Program-made: the position numbers and the translations under genes
Shown: one piece after another, positions 45,897-55,194 of the stretch
Layout: each line of letters opens with the position of its first letter
Position numbering within the stretch: the stretch's first letter is position 1
Assembly: GCF_010091945.1 (NCBI RefSeq)
Contig: NZ_WVIE01000029.1
Coordinates: forward strand, 1-61,501
From: Myxacorys almedinensis A
Lineage (GTDB): Bacteria > Cyanobacteriota > Cyanobacteriia > Leptolyngbyales > Leptolyngbyaceae
Length of the DNA stretch: 61,501 nucleotides
Reading direction: 5' to 3'
The notes under the pieces: model-generated
Told to the model about the DNA's origin: nothing
The model's database searches: none
What the model saw: the letters and a program-made list of their open reading frames with translations, nothing else

Positions 45897-46070
45897 TTAG
45901 TCTTCTTCGGTTTCCTCGTCAGTTGGGTAGACAAAGCCCTGTGCCCGCCCAGTCAAAATAGACTTGCCAAGGGAGAGCGCCCGTTGAGCCTGAAGATTGG
46001 CTTTGCTTTTCCAAGTGGCTTTGCGCTTATCCCGCTTCGATTTTGATGTTTTCTTCTTAGGAACTGCCAT
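45897..46070 (-). CDS. rpmF: 50S ribosomal protein L32
   Basis: A 57-residue basic protein beginning [20 protein letters not shown], the unmistakable start of bacterial/plastid L32, and ending in an acidic tail (PTDEETEED). It has no zinc-binding Cys pairs, as in plastid and cyanobacterial L32. It is part of the large ribosomal subunit near the peptidyl-transferase centre. Confidence 0.96.
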   Translation of the reverse strand: MAVPKKKTSKSKRDKRKATWKSKANLQAQRALSLGKSILTGRAQGFVYPTDEETEED

Positions 46071-46142
46071 ACTTTCCCCTACGATCGTGACTAGACAACC
46101 TTCCTATTCTACGGCATTATTTCCCCCTGGGGCAGGAGCGCG

Positions 46143-46895
46143 TCAAGATCCTTGGGTAGGGTTGACGGCGTGCAGTCCACATTCTTTTTTGCCTGCATCT
46201 TCCCACCACCAGCGCCCCTCTCGCTCGTGCTGGTTGGGCAACACGGCGCGGGTACACGGTTCGCACCCGATGCTAACAAAGCCGCGATCGTGGAGGGCAT
46301 TGTAGGGCACATCATAGGAGCGAATGTACATCCACACCTCCGCCGATGACCAGTTGGCAAGGGGGTTGAATTTGGTTAAGCGGCGATCGGGGCTAGAAAA
46401 GGCACCGTCTGCTTGCACCACTGGCACACTGGCGCGAGTCGATGGATTTTGATCTTTTCGCTGCCCCGTGATCCACGCATCTACGGTAGAAAGCTTACGG
46501 CGCAGGGGTTCTACTTTGCGAATGCCGCAGCATTCCTGGTGCCCATCGTCGTAGAAACTAAACAGCCCTTTGGCATTGACCATCGCTTCAACGGCGGCAG
46601 CATCGGGAAACAAAAGCTCGATCGTAATGCCGTAATGGGTTCTCACCCGATCGATAAACTGATAGGTTTCCGAATGGAGCCGACCTGTATCTAGACTAAA
46701 AACTTGAATATCGCTTCTAATTTTGTGCGCCATATCGATCAAGACAACATCTTCAGCCCCGCTAAACGAGAGGGCAATGTTGTCAAATTGGCTGAGGGCG
46801 CGTTCGAGAATTTTTTGGGGACTTTGGTTCTCAAGCTCTGTCTCAAGGCGGGTGATGTCAAGGTCGCCGGTAGGCTGTGCGGTGACGTGTACCAT
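46143..46895 (-). CDS. cysH: phosphoadenylyl-/adenylyl-sulfate reductase
   Basis: About 250 residues from ATG at 46895, preceded by gggagag; an ATG 12 codons upstream has poor spacing. The enzyme reduces activated sulfate to sulfite using thioredoxin. [13 protein letters not shown] (sulfonucleotide loop), SLDTGRL and the catalytic ECGLH near the C-terminus are present. So are both cysteine pairs of a [4Fe-4S] cluster (ECCGIRK and GCEPCTR), which in this superfamily mark the cluster-containing APS-reductase type rather than the E. coli PAPS type. Substrate preference cannot be settled by eye. Confidence 0.92.
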   Translation of the reverse strand: MVHVTAQPTGDLDITRLETELENQSPQKILERALSQFDNIALSFSGAEDVVLIDMAHKIRSDIQVFSLDTGRLHSETYQFIDRVRTHYGITIELLFPDAAAVEAMVNAKGLFSFYDDGHQECCGIRKVEPLRRKLSTVDAWITGQRKDQNPSTRASVPVVQADGAFSSPDRRLTKFNPLANWSSAEVWMYIRSYDVPYNALHDRGFVSIGCEPCTRAVLPNQHEREGRWWWEDAGKKECGLHAVNPTQGS

Positions 46896-46984
46896 GGTGT
46901 TCTCTCCCAAACAGGATCGGCTGAGGTGCATTTCCTATTCTATATCCAGTGAGGGTATCCCCTAGATTGAGCCACACCCGATGC

Positions 46985-47001
46985 GTTGACAATCTACTAG
47001 C
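46985..47001. repeat. 3'-end hairpin repeat, copy E (single end only)
   Basis: Read on the minus strand it is CTAGTAGATTGTCAACGC, identical over 16 bases to the left end of copy C. It sits 17 nt past the prmA stop. The other half of the element is not present. Confidence 0.65.
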
Positions 47002-47017
47002 TTAGATCAGGCAAAGA

Positions 47018-48019
47018 TTAGCTGAGGCGCTTGGCAAAGCTGAGGGCTACCCAGTGTTCCAGGCAGTCGCGCTCAATCACCTGAAATCCGGCTTTACCTA
47101 GAGCACTGATCACCTCCGGCTCATAGTCAGTGGTGAATCCGGAGGTGATCAGCAGCCCAGTAGAAGCATCGGTTTGGCGGAGCGATCGCCCATAGTCTTC
47201 GGCAAGCGCGATATGCACTCGCGCAAAAATGTTAGCCACAATCAGATCAAAACAGGCGCTCGGCGCGATCGCAGGGACAGTATCGAGCGTTGTGCCACCC
47301 ATCCAGTGCCCTAGCTGGCTGCCTCGCCCCAGGCTGCCTTGGCTCACGGTGACTTGAGCGGCAACGCCGTTGCGCTGCACCGCATCTTGGGTGGCTTGCA
47401 CCGCCGTTGCATCATTATCGAGGGCTAACACCTGAGCTTGGAGACGCGCGATCGCAACGCTCAAAATTCCGGAACCACACCCTAAATCCAGCACCTTCAT
47501 CGCAGGCGTCACATAGCGCTCGATCAAGCGCAAACTGAGAATGGTTGCCGGATGCCAGCCGCTGCCAAAACTAAAACTGGTGCCAAGGCGGAGCAACCGT
47601 TCGTCGTTCTGCGCCTCATAGTCTGCATCGGCAGCCAAAATCACAAACCGCCCCACCCGATGGAGCGGCGGCGGAGTGAGCGGCGGCTTTTCATCGACAA
47701 TCGCCACTTCAAGAGCCGTCGTGTCGCCCGTGCGGTGCAACGATGAGAGCAACTGGCGGATTTTTTCGACCTGCGCTCTTGTGTGTATTTCATCCGGCAA
47801 GTAGAAAGCGATGGTAAAAGCCCATGGCTTTGTCGCGATCGCGGCGCTCTCTAGCCCACTATTTTCCAATTCGTTGCTTGGCGCATCGTCTGATCCCCTA
47901 CCGGATTCACAGTAGGGGACAACGCGAAGGTCATCGGTGTAGCGATCTTCAGCTAGCAATGTCCGAACCCAATCAACCGCTTCGCGGGTTGTACTGAGGC
48001 TGATCTCGATCCAGGACAT
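47018..48019 (-). CDS. prmA: ribosomal protein L11 methyltransferase
   Basis: A 333-residue SAM-dependent methyltransferase that trimethylates ribosomal protein L11. N-terminal substrate-recognition domain (MSWIEISLSTTREAVDWVRTLLAED), then the SAM site VLDLGCGSGILSVAIARL, VLALDNDATAVQATQDAV and DLIVANIFARVHIALAEDY. Two low-complexity inserts make it somewhat longer than E. coli PrmA (293). It follows urtE by 27 bp, so it could be read through from the urt operon. Confidence 0.93.
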   Translation of the reverse strand: MSWIEISLSTTREAVDWVRTLLAEDRYTDDLRVVPYCESGRGSDDAPSNELENSGLESAAIATKPWAFTIAFYLPDEIHTRAQVEKIRQLLSSLHRTGDTTALEVAIVDEKPPLTPPPLHRVGRFVILAADADYEAQNDERLLRLGTSFSFGSGWHPATILSLRLIERYVTPAMKVLDLGCGSGILSVAIARLQAQVLALDNDATAVQATQDAVQRNGVAAQVTVSQGSLGRGSQLGHWMGGTTLDTVPAIAPSACFDLIVANIFARVHIALAEDYGRSLRQTDASTGLLITSGFTTDYEPEVISALGKAGFQVIERDCLEHWVALSFAKRLS

Positions 48020-48046
48020 AGAATTTCCGTAGGGTTCTTCTAAATC

Positions 48047-48799
48047 CTACACTGCTAAGAATTGCTGAATCACATCATTGCTGAGTTGGCTGGTAGAGCC
48101 AGATGCCACCATGCTGCCTTTTTGCATCGCATAGTACCAGTCTGCCTGCCGCACAAAGTGCAAATGTTGCTCAACTAGCAAAACCGAAATCCCGGTGGTT
48201 TCGATAATGCGGCGAACGGCAGCCTCGATTTCTAAAATGATAGACGGCTGAATGCCTTCGGTTGGCTCATCTAGCACCAGGAGGCGGGGGCGTCCCATCA
48301 GAGCACGCGCGATCGCAAGTTGTTGCTGTTGCCCGCCGCTCAAATCGCCGCCCATGCGAGATAACATCGTTTTTAGCACCGGGAAAAGCTCGAAAATCTC
48401 GTCTGGAATCTCCAGGTGTTTTGGGCGTTCGGGCAAGGCTTCGAGTCCTAAAATCAGATTTTCTTTGATCGTTAGCCTCGGAATCACTTCCCGCCCCTGA
48501 GGAACGTAACCAATTCCTAACCGTGCCCGTTGGTCGGTTGTTCTCGCAATGATCGATTTTCCGTCTAGCTTAATGTTGCCGCTCCGGGGTTTCAAGATGC
48601 CCATCAGCGTTTTCAGCATCGTAGTTTTGCCGACCCCATTTCGCCCAATCAGACACACCATCTTGCCTGGAAAGACCGACATATTAACGCCTCGGAGTAT
48701 GTGACTTTCTCCGTAATACACGTTTAGATCATCCACCTCTAGCATTGGAGAGGCTGTGTCTGCCCGCATTGGCTCTAGCGTTGCATTTTCGTAGCTCAT
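48047..48799 (-). CDS. urtE: urea ABC transporter ATP-binding subunit UrtE
   Basis: A 250-residue LivF-type ATPase: Walker A GRNGVGKTT, signature LSGGQQQQLAIARAL, Walker B LLVLDEPTEGIQPS and VLLVEQHLHF. The EGIQPS stretch distinguishes UrtE/LivF. The first about 18 residues are not conserved; inner ATGs (residue 12) could be used. Last gene of urtABCDE, 181 bp after urtD. Confidence 0.94.
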   Translation of the reverse strand: MSYENATLEPMRADTASPMLEVDDLNVYYGESHILRGVNMSVFPGKMVCLIGRNGVGKTTMLKTLMGILKPRSGNIKLDGKSIIARTTDQRARLGIGYVPQGREVIPRLTIKENLILGLEALPERPKHLEIPDEIFELFPVLKTMLSRMGGDLSGGQQQQLAIARALMGRPRLLVLDEPTEGIQPSIILEIEAAVRRIIETTGISVLLVEQHLHFVRQADWYYAMQKGSMVASGSTSQLSNDVIQQFLAV

Positions 48800-48980
48800 A
48801 GTGATGTAGACGATACTGTAAAAAGCGTTGTGGAGAAAGGTCGAGTGACAGAAACGAGAACAAGATCATGCTAGAGCGGCGGCAACAGTGGCGTTTACGG
48901 TGGCATTTAATTTAATGGTGGCATTTAATGGTGAACGTCATCCCCTTTGATCGCTCTGCGGCTAGAGGCATACCCCCTCC

Positions 48981-49742
48981 TTAAGCCGCGACAGGATTAT
49001 CTTCTTGCTTGCCAAGATACACTTCAATCACGCGCGGATCATTTTGCACATCGTCCATCGAGCCTTCGCAAAGCACGCTGCCCTGGTGGAGCACCGTCAC
49101 TTTCCGAGCGATTTGGCGCACAAATTCCATATCATGCTCAATCACAATAATGGAATGGCTTTCTGCCAACGCCAGCAGCAAGGTGCCAACGTTTTCAGTT
49201 TCTTCATCGGTCAACCCAGCAACCGGTTCATCGACCAGCAGGAGATCGGGCGATTGAGCCACCAACATGCCGATTTCCAAGCGCTGTTTTTCCCCATGGG
49301 AGAGCAGATCAGCCTTGAGATCGGCTTTTGTCTCTAGGCGAATTGTTTCGAGCAAGCCGGTCACCGTCCGCGCTTCGGCTCTAGAAGGCGCGCCAAAAAG
49401 TGCATTCCAGACGTTTTTATGGCGGTTGCACGAGAGTTCTAAGTTTTCTCGGGGCGTCAGGTTGAGATAGACTCGCGGCGTCTGAAACTTTCGCCCCACC
49501 CCCATCCGCGCGATTTCATATTCAACCTTGCCTTGGGTTGGTTTTCCCTTAAATGTTACCTGCCCAGTCGTGGGTTTTGTTTTGCCGGTAATCACGTCGA
49601 GAAAGGTTGTTTTTCCAGCGCCGTTTGGTCCAATAATCACCCGCAACTCGCCTTTGTCTAGGCTGAAATTGAGGTCATTGAGCGCTCTGAAGCCGTCAAA
49701 ATTAACGGTCAGGTTTTCGATTTGCAAGATTTTTTCGTTCAT
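48981..49742 (-). CDS. urtD: urea ABC transporter ATP-binding subunit UrtD
   Basis: A 253-residue LivG-type ATPase: Walker A GPNGAGKTT, signature LSHGEKQRLEIGMLV, Walker B DLLLVDEPVAGLTDEE (characteristic of UrtD) and VIEHDMEFVRQIA. It overlaps the 3' end of urtC by 41 bp in a different frame, so the two are translationally coupled. With UrtE it forms the ATPase pair of the high-affinity urea importer. Confidence 0.95.
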   Translation of the reverse strand: MNEKILQIENLTVNFDGFRALNDLNFSLDKGELRVIIGPNGAGKTTFLDVITGKTKPTTGQVTFKGKPTQGKVEYEIARMGVGRKFQTPRVYLNLTPRENLELSCNRHKNVWNALFGAPSRAEARTVTGLLETIRLETKADLKADLLSHGEKQRLEIGMLVAQSPDLLLVDEPVAGLTDEETENVGTLLLALAESHSIIVIEHDMEFVRQIARKVTVLHQGSVLCEGSMDDVQNDPRVIEVYLGKQEDNPVAA

Positions 49743-50895
49743 ACTGCACGTCTGGGTCTTCTTCTAAACTGGGATAAGTTTGCAGGGGACGCCGCTTATT
49801 GACCTGCGATCGCACCCACCGGACACCATCGTCTCGCAGCCAACCAAGGATGCCGCCTGGCAACACCGTCACCACGATGAGAAACAGCGCGCCTTGGAAA
49901 AAGTACCAAATTTGCGGAAACTGCTCACTCAAAATACTTTTGGCGAAATTCACAATCAAGGTGCCGAGAATCGCGCCGACGATGGTAGCCCGTCCGCCAA
50001 CCGCCACCCAAATCACCATCTCAATCGAGAAGGCAATATTCATCGCTTGCGGTGTGATAATGCCCGATTGCGCGGTGTAGAGCGCTCCGGCAATGCCAGC
50101 AAGCCCCGCAGAAATGGCGAACACCAGCACCTTAAACAGAGTAGGGTCGTAGCCTGAAAAACGCATCCGGGTTTCGTCATCTCGCACCGCCACGAGCAGC
50201 CGCCCAGAACGCCCACTGGTGAGCCAACGACTGAGGGCATATCCGCCAACAAGCAGCAACACCGTCAGCGTGTAGAAAACTGTCTGAACTTGGGGGGAAC
50301 TGACGGTTTGCCCAAAAATGGTAGCGGTGTCTGTTTTGAGACCGTTGGTGCCGTTAATTAGCTTTTGCTGACCGTTGAAAAAGTTGAAAAAGACGATCAG
50401 GGCTGCCTGGGTCAGAATTGAAAAATAGACGCCCCGTAGCCGATTGCGAAACACAAGATAGCCCAAAATTGCCGCCACGATCGTGGGAATAAAGACGATC
50501 GCAAAGAGCGTGAACGGCAGTGAATAAAAGGGCTGCCAGAAAAACGGCAGTTCTGTCACGCCGTAGGGCGAGAAGAAATCTGGTAGTTGCCCGCTCGGAA
50601 GTTGGAGCGAGAGAAACATGGCTAGGCTATAGCCGCCTAGGGCAAAGAAGATTCCGTGCCCCAAACTCAGAATGCCGGTAAATCCCCAAATGAGATCGAT
50701 GCCGAGAGCCGCGATCGCAAGGGCAAGATAGCGTCCAAGCAGATTCACCCGAAACGCCTGACCTGCCCCCACTAAAATAGCAGGCATGATGAAGATCAAC
50801 AAAATCGCGATCGCGCCAACAATTCCCGCCTCGATCAAAAGCTTTTGCTTCCGACCTCCAAACTTAGTCGATTGTGAACTGACTACATCCACCAC
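49702..50895 (-). CDS. urtC: urea ABC transporter permease UrtC
   Basis: A 397-residue LivM-like permease with about ten membrane segments and the stretch GIDLIWGFTGILSLGHGIFFALGGY typical of UrtC. AVGGRATIVGAILGTLIVNF lies near the C-terminus. The frame starts with GTG. The C-terminal about 14 residues overlap urtD. It pairs with UrtB to form the membrane channel. Confidence 0.94.
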   Translation of the reverse strand: MVDVVSSQSTKFGGRKQKLLIEAGIVGAIAILLIFIMPAILVGAGQAFRVNLLGRYLALAIAALGIDLIWGFTGILSLGHGIFFALGGYSLAMFLSLQLPSGQLPDFFSPYGVTELPFFWQPFYSLPFTLFAIVFIPTIVAAILGYLVFRNRLRGVYFSILTQAALIVFFNFFNGQQKLINGTNGLKTDTATIFGQTVSSPQVQTVFYTLTVLLLVGGYALSRWLTSGRSGRLLVAVRDDETRMRFSGYDPTLFKVLVFAISAGLAGIAGALYTAQSGIITPQAMNIAFSIEMVIWVAVGGRATIVGAILGTLIVNFAKSILSEQFPQIWYFFQGALFLIVVTVLPGGILGWLRDDGVRWVRSQVNKRRPLQTYPSLEEDPDVQYERKNLANRKPDR

Positions 50896-51036
50896 TTTGA
50901 TATCTCCAACAACGTGATATCTCCAACAACTGAGGAAGGATTGGTCTAACGTCCCACGGCAACACTGATCAAACTGTAATCACCGATGCATACCACCGCT
51001 CAACTTGAGGCTCTTTGCCTACCTGCGATCGCTAAC

Positions 51037-52191
51037 TCAAGCGTCCACAGTACGCCCTTTCTGGGGAAACAGCCCCCCCGGACGAAACTGTAGAAAGGCA
51101 ATAATCAACGCAAACACCAACACTTTCGCCATGCTAATCGTGGAGAAGAAGGCAAACACATCAGACAAGGGCTGGATGGGTGCGGTGAGATCAACGAGCG
51201 TATTCGAGCCGATCAGATAGTTTGCCGTCCCGATTGCCAACGCGGCGAGAATGCTCCCTGCCAGTTTGCCGACGCCACCCACCACCACCACCATGAAGGT
51301 GTCTACGATGTAGTTCTGTCCTGTGTTTGGACCGACCGACCCCAATAAGCTGACCGCGCAACCCGCCAGCCCTGCCAACCCAGACCCCAAGGCAAAAGTC
51401 AGCGCATCGACTTTCTTAGTCGGAATGCCAAGACAAGCACTCATGGTTCGATTTTGAGTCACAGAACGAATTCGCAAGCCCCACGGCGTATTGTTCAAGA
51501 ACCAATACACCCCGACAACACACGCGATCGTCAGCACAATAATGAAAATTCGAGCGTAAGAAAACTGGGTTCCTGCGACTGGCAAGCCGCCTCTCAACCA
51601 TCTAGGAGCCGTCACATCGACATTTCGCGCCCCAAACCATTCCTTTGTGAACGCCAGTTTGTAGGTTGCGCCGAGGACGTTGCCCACCGCGATCGCACTG
51701 ACTGCCGACAGAGGCAGCATTACGGCTAAAAACCAGCCCCGAATCCGCTCAAAATCAGTCCGCCGGGCAACGATCGTCATTGCCCCAAAAAACAGAACGC
51801 AGAAGACGGCAACGATCGCCACCAACTGCCAACTCACGCTTCGCACAAACTGCTGCAAAATCAAGCTCACGCCCCAGGTTGCCAGCAGGGTTTCTAGCGG
51901 TCGCCCATAGAGATGGCGGATCACGCCCCGTTCTAAAATCAAGCCAAAAATTGCGGTGACAATGAAGGCAGCAATCAGCGCAACAAAGATATAAATGCCG
52001 AATAGGGGAGTATTTTTCAGCGCATTTTGCACCAAAAACGTGGTGTACGCGCCCAGCATGATCAACTCCCCGTGCGCCATGTTGATCACCCCCATGAGAC
52101 CAAATACGATCGCTAGCCCTAATGCTGCGAGCAATAGCACCGATCCGAGGCTGATACCGCTAAAAATTCCGTCTACTAATCCTGATAGCAT
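51037..52191 (-). CDS. urtB: urea ABC transporter permease UrtB
   Basis: A 384-residue LivH-like permease. LAALGLAIVFGLMGVINMAHGELIMLGAYT at the N-terminus and NRTMSACLGIPTKKVDALTFALGSGLAG later are family hallmarks. About nine membrane segments. Separated from urtA by 332 bp containing repeat copy D and from urtC by 141 bp. Confidence 0.94.
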   Translation of the reverse strand: MLSGLVDGIFSGISLGSVLLLAALGLAIVFGLMGVINMAHGELIMLGAYTTFLVQNALKNTPLFGIYIFVALIAAFIVTAIFGLILERGVIRHLYGRPLETLLATWGVSLILQQFVRSVSWQLVAIVAVFCVLFFGAMTIVARRTDFERIRGWFLAVMLPLSAVSAIAVGNVLGATYKLAFTKEWFGARNVDVTAPRWLRGGLPVAGTQFSYARIFIIVLTIACVVGVYWFLNNTPWGLRIRSVTQNRTMSACLGIPTKKVDALTFALGSGLAGLAGCAVSLLGSVGPNTGQNYIVDTFMVVVVGGVGKLAGSILAALAIGTANYLIGSNTLVDLTAPIQPLSDVFAFFSTISMAKVLVFALIIAFLQFRPGGLFPQKGRTVDA

Positions 52192-52373
52192 AAGGCTCTC
52201 TTAGAGGGACGAGGACTGTGGAATGGAAAAGAGAATGGGGGCGTAACGTTCAGAGAAGGGCAATCTTTAGGGGGGATCAGACCTCAAATAAAACGCAGGA
52301 GGGATGAAAACCTTTGCCTCGGAAAAATGGGCGGCATACTCTACCCGCGCCACCGCTTGTCCGATCCTCAGCC

Positions 52374-52502
52374 CTAGTAGATTGTCAACTTTGAGTTGAG
52401 GGGGTAGAGGGGTGAAGGGGTAGAGAGAGATGACCCATCCACCCATCCACTCATCCACTCATCGATTCCCAGTCCATCATTTCAACCTTGACAGACCACC
52501 AG
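52374..52502. repeat. 3'-end hairpin repeat, copy D
   Basis: Left end CTAGTAGATTGTCAACTTTG, right end CCTTGACAGACCACCAG. The inner halves are G-rich (gggggtagaggggtgaaggg) and C-rich (cccatccacccatccactc). It begins 21 nt after the urtA stop (minus strand) and lies inside the urtA-urtB spacer, where a folded RNA could set the ratio of abundant binding protein to permease. Confidence 0.8.
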
Positions 52503-52523
52503 TTTTTCATCCCTCCTGCCGGG

Positions 52524-53843
52524 TTAAGTCGTTTTGTACTTCCCGCCCTTCGCCGGATCAGACCAGTCACACCCAAGTCCCTTCGTATCTGCTACGTACT
52601 GATTCCACGGCACAGGCTGCACGGCTTCCGTCGATTCGTAGACAATCTTAAACAGCGAATCTTCGCCTACCTCACCAATACGGACAAACTTGGAAAGGTG
52701 ATGGTTAGGATTCATCGTCACCCGCCCTTCGGGAGCATCAAAGGTTTGACCATAGGCAGCGGCTTTTACCTTGTCGAGATCCTCGAACGTGCCTGCCTTC
52801 TCAACCGATTGCTTCCACAGATAGACCATAATGTAGGCCGCTTCCATCGGGTCATTGACCACGCGATCGCTGCCATATTTCGCCTTAAACGCCTCTACAA
52901 ACTTAGTACTAGCCGGCGAATTTACAGTTTGGAAGTAGTTCCACGCCGCATAGTGACCCTTGAGATAATCAACACCGATCGCTTTCACTTCTTCTTCGGC
53001 AATACTGACCGACATCGACGGATATTTATCCGGCTCTAACCCAGAGGCTTGCAACTCTTTAAAGAAGGCAACGTTGCTATCTCCATTCAAGCTGTTGTAA
53101 ATCACGCCGCCGTTGGGCAAGGCTTGCCTGATTTTTTGAATCACCGATTTGACTTCAGTGCTACCTAACGGCACATAATCTTCTCCGACCGTTTTACCGC
53201 CCTTGGCATCTAGTTGCGCTTTGATGATCGTGTTGGCAGTGCGCGGAAAGACGTAATCTGAGCCGACGAGGAAAAACTCTTTGCCTTTGTTTTCTAGGAG
53301 CCAATCTACAGACGGCTCAATTTGCTGGTTTGGAGCCGCCCCCGTGTAGAAGACGTTGTTCGAGCATTCCTGCCCTTCGTACTGCACCGGATACCACAGC
53401 AGGCTTTTCTTTGACTCAAACACAGGTAAAACGGCTTTGCGGCTTGCTGATGTCCAGCAGCCAAACACGGTGGCAACTTTATCTTGATCGATCAGCTTTT
53501 TCGATTTTTCAGCAAAGGTTGGCCAATCAGAGTTGCCATCTTCAATCACGGCTTCGATCTGCTTACCGAGAACCCCGCCGGCTTTGTTGATTTCCTCGAT
53601 CGCCAGGTTTTCAGCATCCACAACACTCTTTTCACTGATCGCCATTGTGCCGCTCAACGAGTGGAGAATGCCAACCTTGACGGTGTTTCCCGCTGCGGTG
53701 GTGGAGGCAGCCGTAGATGCAACGGGCGAAGCACTTGTCCCTGTTGGTGTAGACGGGTTGCTGCCACAGGCTTTTAATAGAATGCTCCCGGCGGCGGTGG
53801 AGCCTAAGATCATAAATTCGCGCCGACCAAATGGTTTTGTCAT
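52524..53843 (-). CDS. urtA: urea ABC transporter substrate-binding protein UrtA
   Basis: A 439-residue lipoprotein. Twin-arginine-like RREFMILGSTAAGSILLKAC: the cysteine after LLKA is the lipid-attachment site, followed by a Ser/Thr/Ala linker. The binding domain starts KVGILHSLSGTMAISEKSV and continues FGCWTSASRKAVLPVFE, YPVQYEGQECS and FLVGSDYVFPRTAN, all typical of UrtA. The combination of Tat-like and lipobox signals suggests export folded. First gene of the operon, under the NtcA promoter at 53979-54021. Confidence 0.96.
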   Translation of the reverse strand: MTKPFGRREFMILGSTAAGSILLKACGSNPSTPTGTSASPVASTAASTTAAGNTVKVGILHSLSGTMAISEKSVVDAENLAIEEINKAGGVLGKQIEAVIEDGNSDWPTFAEKSKKLIDQDKVATVFGCWTSASRKAVLPVFESKKSLLWYPVQYEGQECSNNVFYTGAAPNQQIEPSVDWLLENKGKEFFLVGSDYVFPRTANTIIKAQLDAKGGKTVGEDYVPLGSTEVKSVIQKIRQALPNGGVIYNSLNGDSNVAFFKELQASGLEPDKYPSMSVSIAEEEVKAIGVDYLKGHYAAWNYFQTVNSPASTKFVEAFKAKYGSDRVVNDPMEAAYIMVYLWKQSVEKAGTFEDLDKVKAAAYGQTFDAPEGRVTMNPNHHLSKFVRIGEVGEDSLFKIVYESTEAVQPVPWNQYVADTKGLGCDWSDPAKGGKYKTT

Positions 53844-53978
53844 ATCGAAATGTTGCTCTCCACGGAAATACTGCGTTTAACCCCACCCAAATCGTTAAGC
53901 CATCTCTGAATCCTGCCTTTCAAAGGTTGCCAGACTAGCTTGATGGGTGGCTCATCTAGACTCGGTGATAACTCTGAG

Positions 53979-54021
53979 ATATTAAGACCTCGCTGAAGCA
54001 AACAATTGTATCAGTGGCTAC
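53979..54021 (-). promoter_or_regulatory. NtcA-activated promoter of urtABCDE
   Basis: On the minus strand, GTAGCCACTGATAC (54021-54008) fits the NtcA consensus GTA-N8-TAC exactly. It is followed after 23 nt by TAATAT (53984-53979), fitting the -10 consensus TAN3T. NtcA-activated class II promoters have this 22-23 nt spacing. The transcript would start near 53972, about 130 nt upstream of urtA. NtcA activates under nitrogen limitation (high 2-oxoglutarate). Confidence 0.88.
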
Positions 54022-54030
54022 AATCTAAGG

Positions 54031-54654
54031 CTATTGCGTCCGTTTTGGGTCTAAAATCAGCCCTATGTGGGTTTCCAAGAAGTGAATAATTGTACTAAGC
54101 CCGTCCTGAGTTTTGAGGTTTGTAAACACGAACGGTTTGGTGCCTCGCATGGTTTTAGCATCGCGCTGCATGATCGCTAAATCGGCTCCAACATAGGGCG
54201 CAAGATCTGTTTTATTGATGACTAATAAATCAGATTTTGTGATGCCTGGTCCCCCTTTACGCGGGATCTTATCGCCGCCTGCCACATCGATCACATAAAT
54301 GTTGAGATCCACAAGTTCTGGGCTAAAGGTTGCGGCTAAATTGTCGCCGCCGCTTTCTACCAGAATTAGGTTGAGGTTTTGAAAGCGCTGTTCTAATTCG
54401 TCGATCGCGGCTAAATTCATCGAGGCGTCTTCCCGAATTGCCGTATGAGGGCAACCGCCCGTTTCTACGCCCATGATGCGATCGCGCTCTAAGGCCTGCG
54501 ATCGCACCAAATATTGTGCGTCTTCTTGGGTATAAATATCGTTGGTGACGACGGCAATGCTGTAGCGCGATCGCAGCGCCTTACACAACGCATCGACTAG
54601 TGCGGTTTTGCCCGAACCGACTGGACCTGCAACTCCAACTCGAAAAGCATTCAT
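54031..54654 (-). CDS. ureG: urease accessory GTPase UreG
   Basis: About 207 residues from ATG at 54654; a TTG nine codons upstream is not conserved. G1 loop [17 protein letters not shown], the metal-site CPH in [30 protein letters not shown], and G4 [11 protein letters not shown]. UreG delivers nickel to urease with UreE/F/D(H). No urease structural gene is in the window. Its stop lies 10 nt before the urt NtcA box, so ureG may be transcribed independently of urt. Confidence 0.95.
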   Translation of the reverse strand: MNAFRVGVAGPVGSGKTALVDALCKALRSRYSIAVVTNDIYTQEDAQYLVRSQALERDRIMGVETGGCPHTAIREDASMNLAAIDELEQRFQNLNLILVESGGDNLAATFSPELVDLNIYVIDVAGGDKIPRKGGPGITKSDLLVINKTDLAPYVGADLAIMQRDAKTMRGTKPFVFTNLKTQDGLSTIIHFLETHIGLILDPKRTQ

Positions 54655-54762
54655 AGTGCGATCGCAAACTCTGTTAGGCAAAATGATAAACCCTCACCTC
54701 CCATGATTCAGAGATGAGAGAGTCAATTCTTTGTTAAGAACATTTGCCGATGGGCACGGAAA

Positions 54763-55056
54763 CCTAACTCAGGACTGCCGAGGCACAACTCGATTAACCG
54801 AAACCCTAACTCAGGACTGCCGAGGCACAACTCAGTTGACCGAAAGCGTCACTTGGTTAGGGCAAAGCACAACTCGGTTAACCGAAAGCGAAACTCAGAA
54901 CTGCTGAAGCATAACTCAGTTGACCGAAAGCGTCACTCGGTTAGGGCAAAGCACAACTCGATTAACCGAAAGCGAAACTCAGAACTGCTGAAGCATAACT
55001 CAGTTGACCGAAAGCGTCACTTGGTTAGGGCAAAGCACAACTCGGTTGAAATTACG
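54763..55056. repeat. 21-bp tandem array (array 3) with 84-bp higher order
   Basis: Fourteen 21-bp units. Sequences of the type CAnAACTCrGTTgACCGAAAG start every 42 bp at 54784, 54826, 54868, 54910, 54952, 54994 and 55036; the intervening units (cctaactcagg, cgtcactcggt, cgaaactcaga) sit exactly half-way. Every fourth unit is nearly identical, giving an 84-bp super-repeat in 54847-55056. One frame is open and would encode heptapeptides (KHNSVDR type). Together with flanking DNA the gap 54655-55194 holds no other feature. Confidence 0.88.
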
Positions 55057-55194
55057 AGATTCGTCTCCGTATACGGTCTCAACCGCCGCCAACTTTAGTT
55101 AAACTTCATGCCAGATTCATTAGATTTTCTCAGGGTGTCATTAGATTCGGCACACTAGAGTGAAATAGCAAACGTTACAAAACAAAATACTCCG

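Noticed and set aside
54763-55056. Possible CRISPR array
   Set aside because: The units are contiguous 21-mers with no variable spacers and no cas genes nearby.
54853-55098. Open frame of 81 codons with KHNSVDR-type repeats
   Set aside because: It follows from array 3; same reasoning as above.
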